Positions 8,152 through 16,425 of a stretch of DNA of 64,000 nt are shown here, piece after piece. The position numbers and the translations under genes were made by a program. How positions within the stretch are numbered: position 1 is the stretch's first letter; each line of letters starts with the position of its first letter. Below the pieces are notes generated by a model that searched no databases, was not told the DNA's origin, and was given only the letters and a program-made list of their open reading frames with translations. The stretch is from Candidatus Aalborgicola bjergmarkensis (lineage in GTDB: Bacteria; Pseudomonadota; Gammaproteobacteria; Burkholderiales; Burkholderiaceae_C). The stretch is taken from positions 191,378-255,377 of the forward strand of contig JADJFE010000031.1 of NCBI GenBank assembly GCA_016708725.1, in the 5' to 3' direction.

Positions 8152-10839
8152 ATGTCATTTCCCCCTGACGACGCAGTTACCTTACGTTTGACCCCCAATG
8201 GACATCTGTTGATGGTGGCGGATGTTGAGGAGCCCGCCTTGCCAACGACGCTCCGGCACGGACTCGTAGATGCCTTTGCGCTCGGTGCGGGCCATGGTTT
8301 GCTCCATCTTGGCGCAACCCAGGTGGGTGTAGTGTTGCCGCCGGTGTTGGCCTGGTGGCGAGATTTTGCTGCGCGGTATGTGACGGCTTTGTGTGCAACG
8401 GCAGGAGATGAAGATGCCGTGATTGCCGTCCCAGGCGATGCGATACTCGATACCAAGATTTTGGACGCTCCTCCAATGAATGGGGCGGAGTACCTGACAT
8501 CCCAGGTACTGGGCACGCTGTGGGCGGCGATTGATGCCGCCCTGCATGTCGAAATGGACATGTACCAAGGGACGCTGTCGGACTTCCTCAAAGCCCGTCA
8601 TCCTGCCTGGAACCTAGTCGGCAGGGTCTATTTCAACCTGGCTGAGAACCGCAAAGATGCCGACGCTCCCTTCGCTTTTCTGGCGACCTACACCTCGCGT
8701 TTGTCAGCCCATGGCAAGGCGCAGCACCTCCCCCTGTCAAAGGCGCTGGTTGAATTCTCGGATGGCAAGAGTCAAGCGCAACTGCTCTCGCTACTAAAAC
8801 CAGTACAGGGAGCGGCAACACAGTGCCCTTGGCTCAATGAGATGGTGCATACGGGCGAGATTTACCATCCATTGCGTTGGACTCCAGCGGATGCGTTTCA
8901 GTTACTGAGCGATGTGCCCAAGTTGGAGTCTGCTGGCATCATCGTGCGGGCACCGCTCAATTGGGGCGGGAAGCGGCCTGCGCGGCCAATGGTCAAGGCC
9001 AGCGTAGGGACGCAACAGCCTTCACTCCTGGGTGCCGATGCCTTGCTCGACTTTAGTATGGAGGTCACGCTGGAGGGGGAAACACTCACGACGGCAGAAT
9101 TGAAAGCCTTGCTCAAGGGCAACGACGGCTTGCAGTTGATACGGGGCCGTTGGGTTGAGGTGGACCGCAACAAGTTGCAGCGCATGATCGCGCGTTTTGA
9201 AAGTATTGAAGCATCGGCCAATGCGTCAGGACTACCATTTTCCGAAGCAATGCGCCTGATGGCCGGTGCCTCACTGGAAGGTGATGAGCCACTGGATGCA
9301 GATTGGTCGCAACTGGTGGCCGGTCCCTGGTTAGCTGAAACTTTGCAGGGGCTTCGCCAACCCGAGGGTCTGGCGCAGGTCAGCCCCGGAGCAGACCTGA
9401 AAGCCAGTTTACGGCCCTATCAAGAGGCGGGCGTGCACTGGTTATACCTATTGACCCGACTTGGTTTGGGTGCCTGCCTAGCCGACGACATGGGACTGGG
9501 CAAGACAATCCAGGTCTTGTCTTTGCTGCTGGTACTGAAACGCGAGGAAAAGCAACATTCTCGCCCGAGCTTGCTGGTAGCCCCCGCATCGCTGCTGGCC
9601 AATTGGGCGCAGGAAGCCGAACGCTTTGCGCCGAACCTGCGGGTGCTGATTGTTCACTCTTCAGCTATGACGGTTGCTGAATTTCGCGCTGTGGATGCGG
9701 CTCGGCTGGCAAACGTAGATCTGGCGATTACCAGCTATGGTTCACTCTTGCGCTTGCCAGTGTTGACAGACTTTGGCTGGCGACTGGCGGTCATCGACGA
9801 AGCGCAGGCCATCAAGAATCCAGGCGCCAAACAGACGCGCCAAGTCAAACTGCTCAAGGCCGACACCCGCATTGCGCTTACAGGTACACCGGTAGAAAAC
9901 CGGCTATCTGATTTGTGGTCGATCTTTGACTTTACGCATCCCGGCCTGCTCGGCTCGGACAAGGTATTCACCAACTTTGCCAAGCGACTAGCCCAAGCAG
10001 AACATTTTGGACCCTTGCGTCGGCTGGTTCAGCCCTACATCCTGCGGCGTCTCAAAACCGACAAACGGGTGATCAACGATTTGCCGGAAAAGACCGAGAT
10101 CAAGGCCTGGTGCCATTTGAGTCCGGCCCAGGCCGCACTTTACCAGCGCGCAGTGAATGATATGGAAGATGCACTGGAGGATGTCGATGGCATTGGCCGC
10201 AAAGGCGTGGTGTTGTCATTTTTGATGCGTTTCAAGCAAATCTGCAACCATCCATCCCAATGGCTTGGGGATGCGGCCTGGGATCCAGCCGACAGTGGCA
10301 AGTTCGCTCGACTGCGCGAGTTGGTCGAGGTCATCGCAGCCAGGCAGGAAAAAGTCTTGGTATTCACCCAGTTTCGAGAGACCACGGAACCCTTGGCAGC
10401 CTTTTTGGGCACAATTTTTGGCCGCGAAGGTTTACTACTGCATGGTGGAACTCCTGTGGCCAAGCGCCGTGAGTTGGTCAAGCGCTTTCAGGAAGATGAG
10501 CTGACACCGTTCTTTGTACTGTCACTCAAAGCAGGTGGTGCCGGACTGAACCTGACTGCGGCCTCGCACGTGATTCACTTTGACCGTTGGTGGAATCCCG
10601 CAGTGGAAAATCAAGCCACCGACCGGGCTTTTCGGATTGGTCAGAAAAGAAACGTGTTGGTGCATAAGTTCATCTGCCGTGGCACGGTGGAAGATCGCAT
10701 TGATCAACTGATAGAGTCCAAGCAGCAATTGGTCAAAGACGTGCTCGAAGGGGGTGCCGAGTTGCTGCTAACTGAGATGAGCGACCGTGATCTTCTGAAT
10801 CTGGTCAAGCTTGATATTCACACTGCACAGGAAAGTTGA
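8152..10839 (+). CDS. SNF2-family DEAD/DEAH-box helicase/ATPase
   Basis: About 895 residues from the ATG at 8152. The N-terminal 420 residues are the poorly conserved arm typical of bacterial SNF2 proteins. The ATPase core follows: Walker A DDMGLGKT (about residue 446), VLLVAPASLLANW, DEAQAIKNP as DExx box (about 547), ALTGTPVENRLSDLWS, FTQFRETTEPLAAFLG and the SNF2 motif VI ATDRAFRIGQ (about 822). It couples ATP hydrolysis to duplex-DNA translocation or protein remodelling. The stop overlaps the region just before the SWIM gene (8 nt before its ATG), so the two are co-transcribed, the usual bacterial SNF2-SWIM pairing. Confidence 0.9.
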   Translation: MSFPPDDAVTLRLTPNGHLLMVADVEEPALPTTLRHGLVDAFALGAGHGLLHLGATQVGVVLPPVLAWWRDFAARYVTALCATAGDEDAVIAVPGDAILDTKILDAPPMNGAEYLTSQVLGTLWAAIDAALHVEMDMYQGTLSDFLKARHPAWNLVGRVYFNLAENRKDADAPFAFLATYTSRLSAHGKAQHLPLSKALVEFSDGKSQAQLLSLLKPVQGAATQCPWLNEMVHTGEIYHPLRWTPADAFQLLSDVPKLESAGIIVRAPLNWGGKRPARPMVKASVGTQQPSLLGADALLDFSMEVTLEGETLTTAELKALLKGNDGLQLIRGRWVEVDRNKLQRMIARFESIEASANASGLPFSEAMRLMAGASLEGDEPLDADWSQLVAGPWLAETLQGLRQPEGLAQVSPGADLKASLRPYQEAGVHWLYLLTRLGLGACLADDMGLGKTIQVLSLLLVLKREEKQHSRPSLLVAPASLLANWAQEAERFAPNLRVLIVHSSAMTVAEFRAVDAARLANVDLAITSYGSLLRLPVLTDFGWRLAVIDEAQAIKNPGAKQTRQVKLLKADTRIALTGTPVENRLSDLWSIFDFTHPGLLGSDKVFTNFAKRLAQAEHFGPLRRLVQPYILRRLKTDKRVINDLPEKTEIKAWCHLSPAQAALYQRAVNDMEDALEDVDGIGRKGVVLSFLMRFKQICNHPSQWLGDAAWDPADSGKFARLRELVEVIAARQEKVLVFTQFRETTEPLAAFLGTIFGREGLLLHGGTPVAKRRELVKRFQEDELTPFFVLSLKAGGAGLNLTAASHVIHFDRWWNPAVENQATDRAFRIGQKRNVLVHKFICRGTVEDRIDQLIESKQQLVKDVLEGGAELLLTEMSDRDLLNLVKLDIHTAQES

Positions 10840-10847
10840 GAATCATT

Positions 10848-12113
10848 ATGGGCTTCTACGGCGGATGGGCTCCTTACGTATCGGCGGCTGAGCGAAGAAA
10901 AAAAGCGGAAAAAGAAGCTGCAAAGGCCAAAAAATCGGGCATCAGTCTGTCACCGATAGAACCCTACCGGGGTGCCATTGCCAAAACATTCTGGGGCAAA
11001 GCCTGGTGCGACAACCTGGAAGCCTACAGCGACTACGCCAACCGCATGCCGCGTGGGCGCACCTATGTGCGCAACGGATCGGTGATTGACCTCAAGATCA
11101 CTGAAGGTGAAATTCAAGCACAGGTGATGGGCTCCAGTCTTTACAAAGTAAATATCAAGGTCACTGCGGTACCAGCGATTCAGTGGCAGGCTATTGGCAA
11201 AGACTGTTCTGGCTCCATTGACTCCTTGGTGGAACTGTTGCAGGGCAAACTTTCGACTGCGGTAATGCAACGCATCTGCACACCGCGCACTGGGCTGTTT
11301 CCGGCACCCAAGGAAATCAGCTTTAGATGCAGTTGTCCAGACTCGGCTTCGATGTGCAAGCACATTGCCGCCGCGCTCTATGGAGTCGGGGCGCGTCTGG
11401 ATCAAAGGCCTGAGCTGCTTTTTGCGCTGCGCGGGGTTGATGCCAAAGACCTAGTCAACCAGGCTGGGACTGGTTTGCCGAAATCAACGACCGGTGTGGC
11501 GGTGGATAAAGTGCTTGATGACTCGATGTTGGCCGATGTGTTTGGCATCGAAATGGATGAAGAAGCGGTACCAGCCAAATCCGTGAACTCCAGGAAAAGT
11601 GCGGTGCCAGAGAAAAAGACAAGCAATAAAGTCGTGGTAAAGGGTGTGAATAAGACTGAAGACAAGGCGCAAACCCCGGCACGCAAAACTGTAGCGGTGA
11701 AGAAGGTCGCTGCGAAGAAAGCTGTGGATGCAAAGCCTACATCAATGAAGCCAGCAAGTCTGCCAAAATCAACGGTCAGCAAGACTGCAAACACCGAGAG
11801 TCAGGAGTTAGCAAAAAAATACGCACCGAAGAAGGCTACACAAGCAAAAAAAGCTGCGACAGTGAAAAGTGTCGCAGCGGCGAGGGAAGCGGTCGATGCA
11901 AAGCCTGCTCCAATAAAGTCAGCAAGCCTACCAAAGTCAACGGCCAGCAAGACCGCAAGCGCAAAGAGTAAGGTACAAGTCGATAAAACAAAACCGCAGG
12001 CGAACAAGGCCGCAAATGCTCCAAAAGTTACAAGTGGTGGCAAGACTGCACCGCGCAACGATGTAGCCAAGTCAGATAAGGCAGCGGCTCATTTGGCAAA
12101 GAGACAGAAATAG
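10848..12113 (+). CDS. SWIM zinc-finger protein with Lys/Ala-rich tail
   Basis: About 421 residues; the ATG at 10848 gives MGFYGGWAPYVSAAERR, the usual family start. The SWIM motif CSCPDSASMCKHIAAALYG lies near residue 161 (CxC...CxH) and binds zinc, nucleic acid or protein. From about residue 245 the protein becomes a low-complexity Lys/Ala/Thr/Ser tail with an internally repeated block (AVDAKP, then ASLPKSTxSKTA, twice). It resembles histone-H1-like tails and suggests DNA tethering. It forms an operon with the SNF2 ATPase and is probably its specificity partner. A hairpin terminator follows. Confidence 0.85.
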   Translation: MGFYGGWAPYVSAAERRKKAEKEAAKAKKSGISLSPIEPYRGAIAKTFWGKAWCDNLEAYSDYANRMPRGRTYVRNGSVIDLKITEGEIQAQVMGSSLYKVNIKVTAVPAIQWQAIGKDCSGSIDSLVELLQGKLSTAVMQRICTPRTGLFPAPKEISFRCSCPDSASMCKHIAAALYGVGARLDQRPELLFALRGVDAKDLVNQAGTGLPKSTTGVAVDKVLDDSMLADVFGIEMDEEAVPAKSVNSRKSAVPEKKTSNKVVVKGVNKTEDKAQTPARKTVAVKKVAAKKAVDAKPTSMKPASLPKSTVSKTANTESQELAKKYAPKKATQAKKAATVKSVAAAREAVDAKPAPIKSASLPKSTASKTASAKSKVQVDKTKPQANKAANAPKVTSGGKTAPRNDVAKSDKAAAHLAKRQK

Positions 12114-12135
12114 CGTTCAGTCCAAGGTTAGAACC

Positions 12136-12191
12136 AAAAAAGACCCTGTCGACTTTAATCAGAAGCACCTTACCCAGCAGCAGGTCTTTTT
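12136..12191. terminator. Hairpin terminator, likely bidirectional
   Basis: AAAAAAGACCCTG pairs with CAGGTCTTTTT (one bulge) across a loop of about 32 nt, with A-tract and T-tract flanks. It sits between the end of the SWIM gene on the plus strand and the end of a gene remnant on the minus strand, so it can serve both. Confidence 0.55.
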
Positions 12192-12193
12192 AG

Positions 12194-12340
12194 TCATTTG
12201 GCGTATTGCTGCTCCAGATAGTCCATAATTTTGCTAGATTCGTACATCTTGACGCCAGTGTTGGGGTCTTCCAGGTAGGGTAGTGTGGATGTCGCAACAG
12301 ATCCCAGGACATTCACTTGGTGCAATATAAGGTTGGGCAT
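12194..12340 (-). pseudogene. GST N-terminal (thioredoxin-fold) domain remnant
   Basis: A 48-codon minus-strand frame ends with TLPYLEDPNTGVKMYESSKI and MDYLEQQYAK. This is the C-terminal half of the glutathione-S-transferase N-terminal domain (cis-Pro loop, then the Glu-Ser pair that binds the gamma-glutamyl part of glutathione). The CPYC-type first half is missing and the preceding residues are unrelated, so this is a 5'-deleted remnant. Confidence 0.5.
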
Positions 12341-12367
12341 GCTGATTCTTCTAAGGGGGATTCAAAT

Positions 12368-13154
12368 CTAAGCCGAAAGCATGGCCTCTTCGAAGGCACT
12401 GGGTCGGCTCTGGCTGAACATGAGCGTGAGTTCATGGCTACAGCGCGTCATGGCCACATACATCAGGTTGCGTTCTTCGTCCAGCGTACCGCCATCGTCT
12501 GCTGGAAACTCACCCCGCTCAATGAAAGGAATGCTGACCCGCTCAAATTCCAGTCCCTTGACGGAAGGGATGTCGGTGAGGATGAGGGAGGTTTTTTTAC
12601 CTTTCACATCGCGAAGCGACTCATAAGACAGCTCCAACTCATTAATATGCGAGAAAAATTTGACCGCAGTGCCAAACATGGCAGCTGCCTGCTTTAGCCC
12701 TTCCAGGTGGGCAACAGCATCCTCGCAACGCTTACGTTCTACCCAGCGATGGGCAGCCAGGCCGGGCATATCCAAAGCATTGAGCATCTCGACAAACATG
12801 GTTTCTGCGTTTTGCGTAGCCGCCACCTGCATGGCTGCTTCAAGGCGATGGCGGATGCCGGAGTCGGCCTTTGCAATCACCTGATTTTTAAGAAAGGTGA
12901 CCAGAAGCGTTTTGTCGTGAAGTATTTCCTTGACGGCATGGCTGAGCCGATCCATCTGGGACTCCGATGCGTTGTCAACGTGGTCGAGTTGTACTCCTGC
13001 GAATTCGACCATGGCTTCCACCATTCGTTGGCGCGCGCTTTGGCTTTCTATCAGATCGAACTCCACATTCGAGGCCGCCAGCAACGCCCGTACCACCAAC
13101 ACTTCCGGACGGTGCATATAGGTCGGAAAGGGGTACGTGCGGTACGGGATTTTC
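12368..13154 (-). pseudogene. UvrD/PcrA-type helicase C-terminal fragment, cut by an IS
   Basis: About 262 codons encode the end of a superfamily-1 DNA helicase: PYRTYPFPTYMHRPEVLVVR (start of the 2B/2A C-terminal region), SVKGLEFERVSIPFIERGEF (motif V region), DEERNLMYVAMTRC (motif VI) and a short tail. The ATPase N-terminal two thirds are missing. The reading frame runs straight into the left end of the IS at 13155, so the IS (or a rearrangement it mediated) severed the gene. The sequence across the far side of the IS is a different gene, so this is not a simple insertion. Confidence 0.7.
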
Positions 13155-14916
13155 GGCGTGGTTCAAAACCGGGTAACACTTTTCATCGAATGATGCGTAA
13201 AAAAGCTATCTTTTATACGAAATTTCTTATAAAGAAAAATTCCTTTTTTGTCGCCTGCGCTTGATCTAACCGTCGATGTGCAGATACTCGCTGACCTTCA
13301 TTTTCGACAGCGTATTGACATGACATCTTCGACATTCCCGGGAACCAAACCTTTATTGACCCAGCGCATCGAACTCGCCATTCAGGCGATGGCAGCCTCT
13401 GCAAACATCAGTCGTCTTGCAGACGAGTACCATGTCAGTCGAAAGTATGTCTACCAACAAAAGCAAAAGGCGCAGGTTGCTTTGGATGAGGCGTTTGCGA
13501 CAAAGGCTGCAGAAGATGACGTTTTATTTCACTTGCCCGTCACTAAGACATGGCTAAGTCAGATCACCCTGTGCCTCACTCTCGTCTGTCACAGTTCCTA
13601 CCGTGGGGTGGTGGAGTTCATGCGCGACATGCTGGGAGTCTCCATCAGCGAGGGCAGCGTTCACAACCTGCATCAACTGGCCATTGAGCGTGCGGGTCAC
13701 ATCAACCGAGTACAGGATCTATCCTTAATTCGCCACGGCTTGCTTGACGAAATATTTCATTGCAATCACCCGGTTCTCGCTGGGATTGATGCCGCCTCGA
13801 CCTACTGCTTTCTCTTGGCTGCTGAAGCGCAAAGAGACTCCGATACTTGGGCTATTCACCTCTATGATGCCAAAGACCAAGGATTCAATCCGGACTACGG
13901 CATTAGCGACGCAGCAAAGGGAACGCGCGCGGGTTTCAAGCAGGTCTTTACTGACAAGGCCTGCCATGGCGATGTGTTTCACATCCTGCACCAGTGCGAG
14001 GGTTTGGTCAATGTACTTGGCAACTTGGCACAAGGCGCAACTTCTAGGCGCGCAGCCTTGGAGGTGAAGATACAGGCTGACAAGAAACTCGACCACGACA
14101 ACACGCTATCGGCACAACTGGCCGAAGCGCTACAAGCCGAAGCTCAAGCAGTTCAATTGCTCAAAGATATCAAGTTGCTCAGCCAGTGGTTGCGTCGCGA
14201 TATCCTGGAGCTCGCAGGCCCCAGCTTGGCCACCCGTATTGAACTGTTCGACTTCGTTACCTGCGAGTTGTTGGAACGCGAGCAGATCGATGCCAAGCGT
14301 ATTCGCCCGGTACGTGTTGCACTGCAAAATCAACGTGATAAATTGCTGGCGTTTGCCGGTGTACTGGACGGCAAGTTGGAAGCCATCGCACAAGCCCAGA
14401 ATCTGTCAATGTATCTGGTGCGCCAAGCCTGTGAATTGCAGCGCAAACCCGAAACATCCGCTGCTTATTGGCAAGAATGGTGCCGTCTGTGTGCTCAAAT
14501 GGGTCACAAGTGTCACGCTGTCTTTGAGGCAGTTATAAATGCCATGGATCAAACACCTCGATGCAGCTCCATGGTGGAGAACCTGAACTCGCGCCTGCGC
14601 AACTATTTCACTCTGCGTCGCAACGTCGGTGGCGACTATCTGAATTTGCTGCAGTTCTTTCTCAACCACCGCACGTTTCTACGTAGCAGAATTCCCGAGC
14701 GGGTGGGCAAGAGTCCCAAACAGCTGATGACGGGCCAAAAGCATCCGCATTGGCTTACTCTGCTGGGATTTGGTCAGCTGCAACCTCTGCAAGCTTGACC
14801 CAACGGAGGTGCAATAAGCCTCCGTAAATTCCTCGGATAGATGAAAAATCCCGAACTTTTGAGGGAGGGTTTGGCACGCCAGTGTTACCCGAAAATGGCC
14901 GTTTTTGAACCACGCC
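13155..14916 (+). mobile_element. Complete insertion sequence, 1762 bp, family not assigned
   Basis: Bounded by inverted repeats: the left end begins GGCGTGGTTCAAAACCGG and the right end, read inward, begins GGCGTGGTTCAAAAACGG. Both continue to a shared GGGTAACACT. One transposase gene fills the interior. I see no convincing target-site duplication. The flanks belong to different genes (helicase fragment to the left, another fragment to the right), implying a deletion or recombination. A 73-bp mini-element (15492-15564) and a remnant (47960-48085) have related but distinct ends. Confidence 0.8.
13320..14798 (+). CDS. IS transposase, 492 residues
   Basis: The ATG at 13320 is preferred; an in-frame extension to 13248 has no support. 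The N-terminal helix-turn-helix is ISRLADEYHVSRKYVYQQKQ. The central part carries an acidic catalytic core candidate (LAGIDAASTYCFLLAAEAQR, then DVFHILHQCEG) and a conserved C-terminus (MVENLNSRLRNYFTLRRNVG, NLLQFFLNHRTF). It looks like a DDE-type enzyme, but I cannot place it in a named IS family. The frame is intact, so the element may be active. Confidence 0.8.
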   Translation: MTSSTFPGTKPLLTQRIELAIQAMAASANISRLADEYHVSRKYVYQQKQKAQVALDEAFATKAAEDDVLFHLPVTKTWLSQITLCLTLVCHSSYRGVVEFMRDMLGVSISEGSVHNLHQLAIERAGHINRVQDLSLIRHGLLDEIFHCNHPVLAGIDAASTYCFLLAAEAQRDSDTWAIHLYDAKDQGFNPDYGISDAAKGTRAGFKQVFTDKACHGDVFHILHQCEGLVNVLGNLAQGATSRRAALEVKIQADKKLDHDNTLSAQLAEALQAEAQAVQLLKDIKLLSQWLRRDILELAGPSLATRIELFDFVTCELLEREQIDAKRIRPVRVALQNQRDKLLAFAGVLDGKLEAIAQAQNLSMYLVRQACELQRKPETSAAYWQEWCRLCAQMGHKCHAVFEAVINAMDQTPRCSSMVENLNSRLRNYFTLRRNVGGDYLNLLQFFLNHRTFLRSRIPERVGKSPKQLMTGQKHPHWLTLLGFGQLQPLQA

Positions 14917-15413
14917 ATGTAAAGCAGTTCAGCGAAACGTTTTTCTTGCCATCGCCAGAACAGCTTGCTTTCTCGCACTTCCCGCAAGACGCTGCCTGGC
15001 AGATGCGCTCGGAACGATCACTATCGAAGTCAGAATTCGAGTCCCTGCCAGAAATTAATACGGCCTTTTTCAACCTCGGGATTGATCCGTCTGACGTATG
15101 GAAAACCGTAAAGTCGCAGGAATTCAAGGGTGCGTTGGTTCATACTTTCGACCTGCCCGCTGGCGTGGCAAATGTGCGCAACGTACCTTTGTCCTATCAG
15201 CTTCCTGTGGGAAGCACGCAGCACTTTGAAATCGTGTCAGCGTCGTTCGAGAAAATGGCTGTCGAATACAACAAAAAGTGGCTACCGATGCAAAAAAAAG
15301 GTGACGTGTTCTCCATCGAAATCGCAGCCAAATCTAAAGGCGAACTGTCCGTAAACGGCAAGACACCAACATCTAGGAAACATGCTACGGTCTTGGAGTA
15401 CATCGTTGACTAG
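14917..15413 (+). pseudogene. 3' fragment of an unrecognised gene, truncated by the IS
   Basis: About 165 codons run from the IS right end (HVKQFSETFFLPSPEQLAFS) to a stop at 15413. The sequence looks like real protein (FDLPAGVANVRNVPLSYQLP, SIEIAAKSKGELSVNGKTPT) but I do not recognise a family. An ATG inside the IS end at 14841 is in frame, so a chimeric 190-residue product is possible. The original 5' part is not present elsewhere in the window. Confidence 0.4.
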
Positions 15414-15491
15414 TACAGCGCGCCGTAAGTTGATTGGATAACCACCCACAGCCTATTACACTGGGAATTGGCCAGGATAGGTGCAAAATAT

Positions 15492-15564
15492 GGCATGGTT
15501 CAAATCCAGTGAACACTTTTGTAGGAGCAGTGTTCAGCAAAAAACGTGGTTTTTGAACCATGCC
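15492..15564. repeat. 73-bp palindromic mini-element (paired IS ends with no gene)
   Basis: The left end GGCATGGTTCAAATCCAG and the right end, read inward, GGCATGGTTCAAAAACCA form terminal inverted repeats. Inside, AGTGAACACT and AGTGTTCAGC face each other, so the whole unit folds into one hairpin. The ends resemble those of the 1762-bp IS at 13155 (GGCGTGGTTCAAAA) but differ consistently, so it belongs to a sister IS. Its left end matches the remnant at 47960. It sits inside a decayed ISKra4-type fragment. Behaves like a MITE. Confidence 0.65.
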
Positions 15565-16425
15565 CGAATTTGCAGTCTGGGCAGCGCATCCTGCAAATTT
15601 CCAGTTTATGATCCGTGAAAACATCATGATAATCAGATACGCGTTTTCCATTTCTACTAAGCTTTATATCTGTACACTTTGGACAGTATTGAGGTTCTGA
15701 ATATATTAGCGCAATTTGCTCTTTGAGAAAGGCATCCAGGCAATCATGGACTAATTTAATTTGATCCCCATGAGATAAACCAAAATTGAACACATCGACT
15801 GGCTTTTCGATCAAACCATTCATTATTATTTCTTTCGAATGCACTATTTCCTCATGCCCTGGGTTAGACTCATAGCTTTCGAAACATATCCTGAATTTTT
15901 TCGTCATGGTAGTGAACTCCGCTGTTTTATCAGATAGAAAACAATACCACAATTCTTTGGAAATCACTTTTAATATTACACTTCCTTGTATTGTTGAGCC
16001 AGATTCGTATTTGCAGTCTGGACAACGCATCCTGCAAATTTCCAGTTTATGATCCGTAAAAACATCGTGATAATCTGATACGCGTTTTCCATTTCTACGA
16101 AGCTTTATATCCTTACACTTTGGACAGTATTGAGGTTCTGAATCTATTAGCGCAATTTGCTCTTTGAGAAAGGCATCCAGGCAATCATGGAGTAATTTAA
16201 TTTGATCCCCATGAGATAAACCAAAATTGAACACATCGACTGGCCTTTCGATCAAACCATTCATTATTATTTCTTTCGAATGCACTATTTCCTCATGCCC
16301 TGGGCTAGACTCATAGTTTTCGAAACATATCCTGAATTTTTTCGTCATGGTAGTGAACTCCGCTGTTTTATCAGATAGAGAACAATACCACAATTCTTTG
16401 GATTTCACTTCCATTATTACACTAA
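15565..16425 (-). pseudogene. Two head-to-tail truncated 5' ends of an ISKra4-type element
   Basis: On the minus strand the first about 430 bp of the element seen intact at 35581-37029 occurs twice in tandem. Each copy starts at the terminal repeat (GTGTAATAATGGAAGTG near 16405-16425; GGAAGTGTAATATTAAAAGT near 15965-15985), has the start MTKKFRICFE and the zinc-binding YCPKC plus MRCPDCK region, and breaks off. The first copy ends at GSTIQ and abuts the second copy's terminal repeat exactly. The second ends at CPDCK where the 73-bp mini-element begins. Together they form a 304-codon composite frame without a transposase catalytic core. Confidence 0.7.

Noticed and set aside
11402..12070. Hydrophobic minus-strand frames opposite the SWIM protein tail
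   Set aside because: They are the complement of Lys/Ala-rich codons, which automatically gives Phe/Leu/Ala-rich frames.
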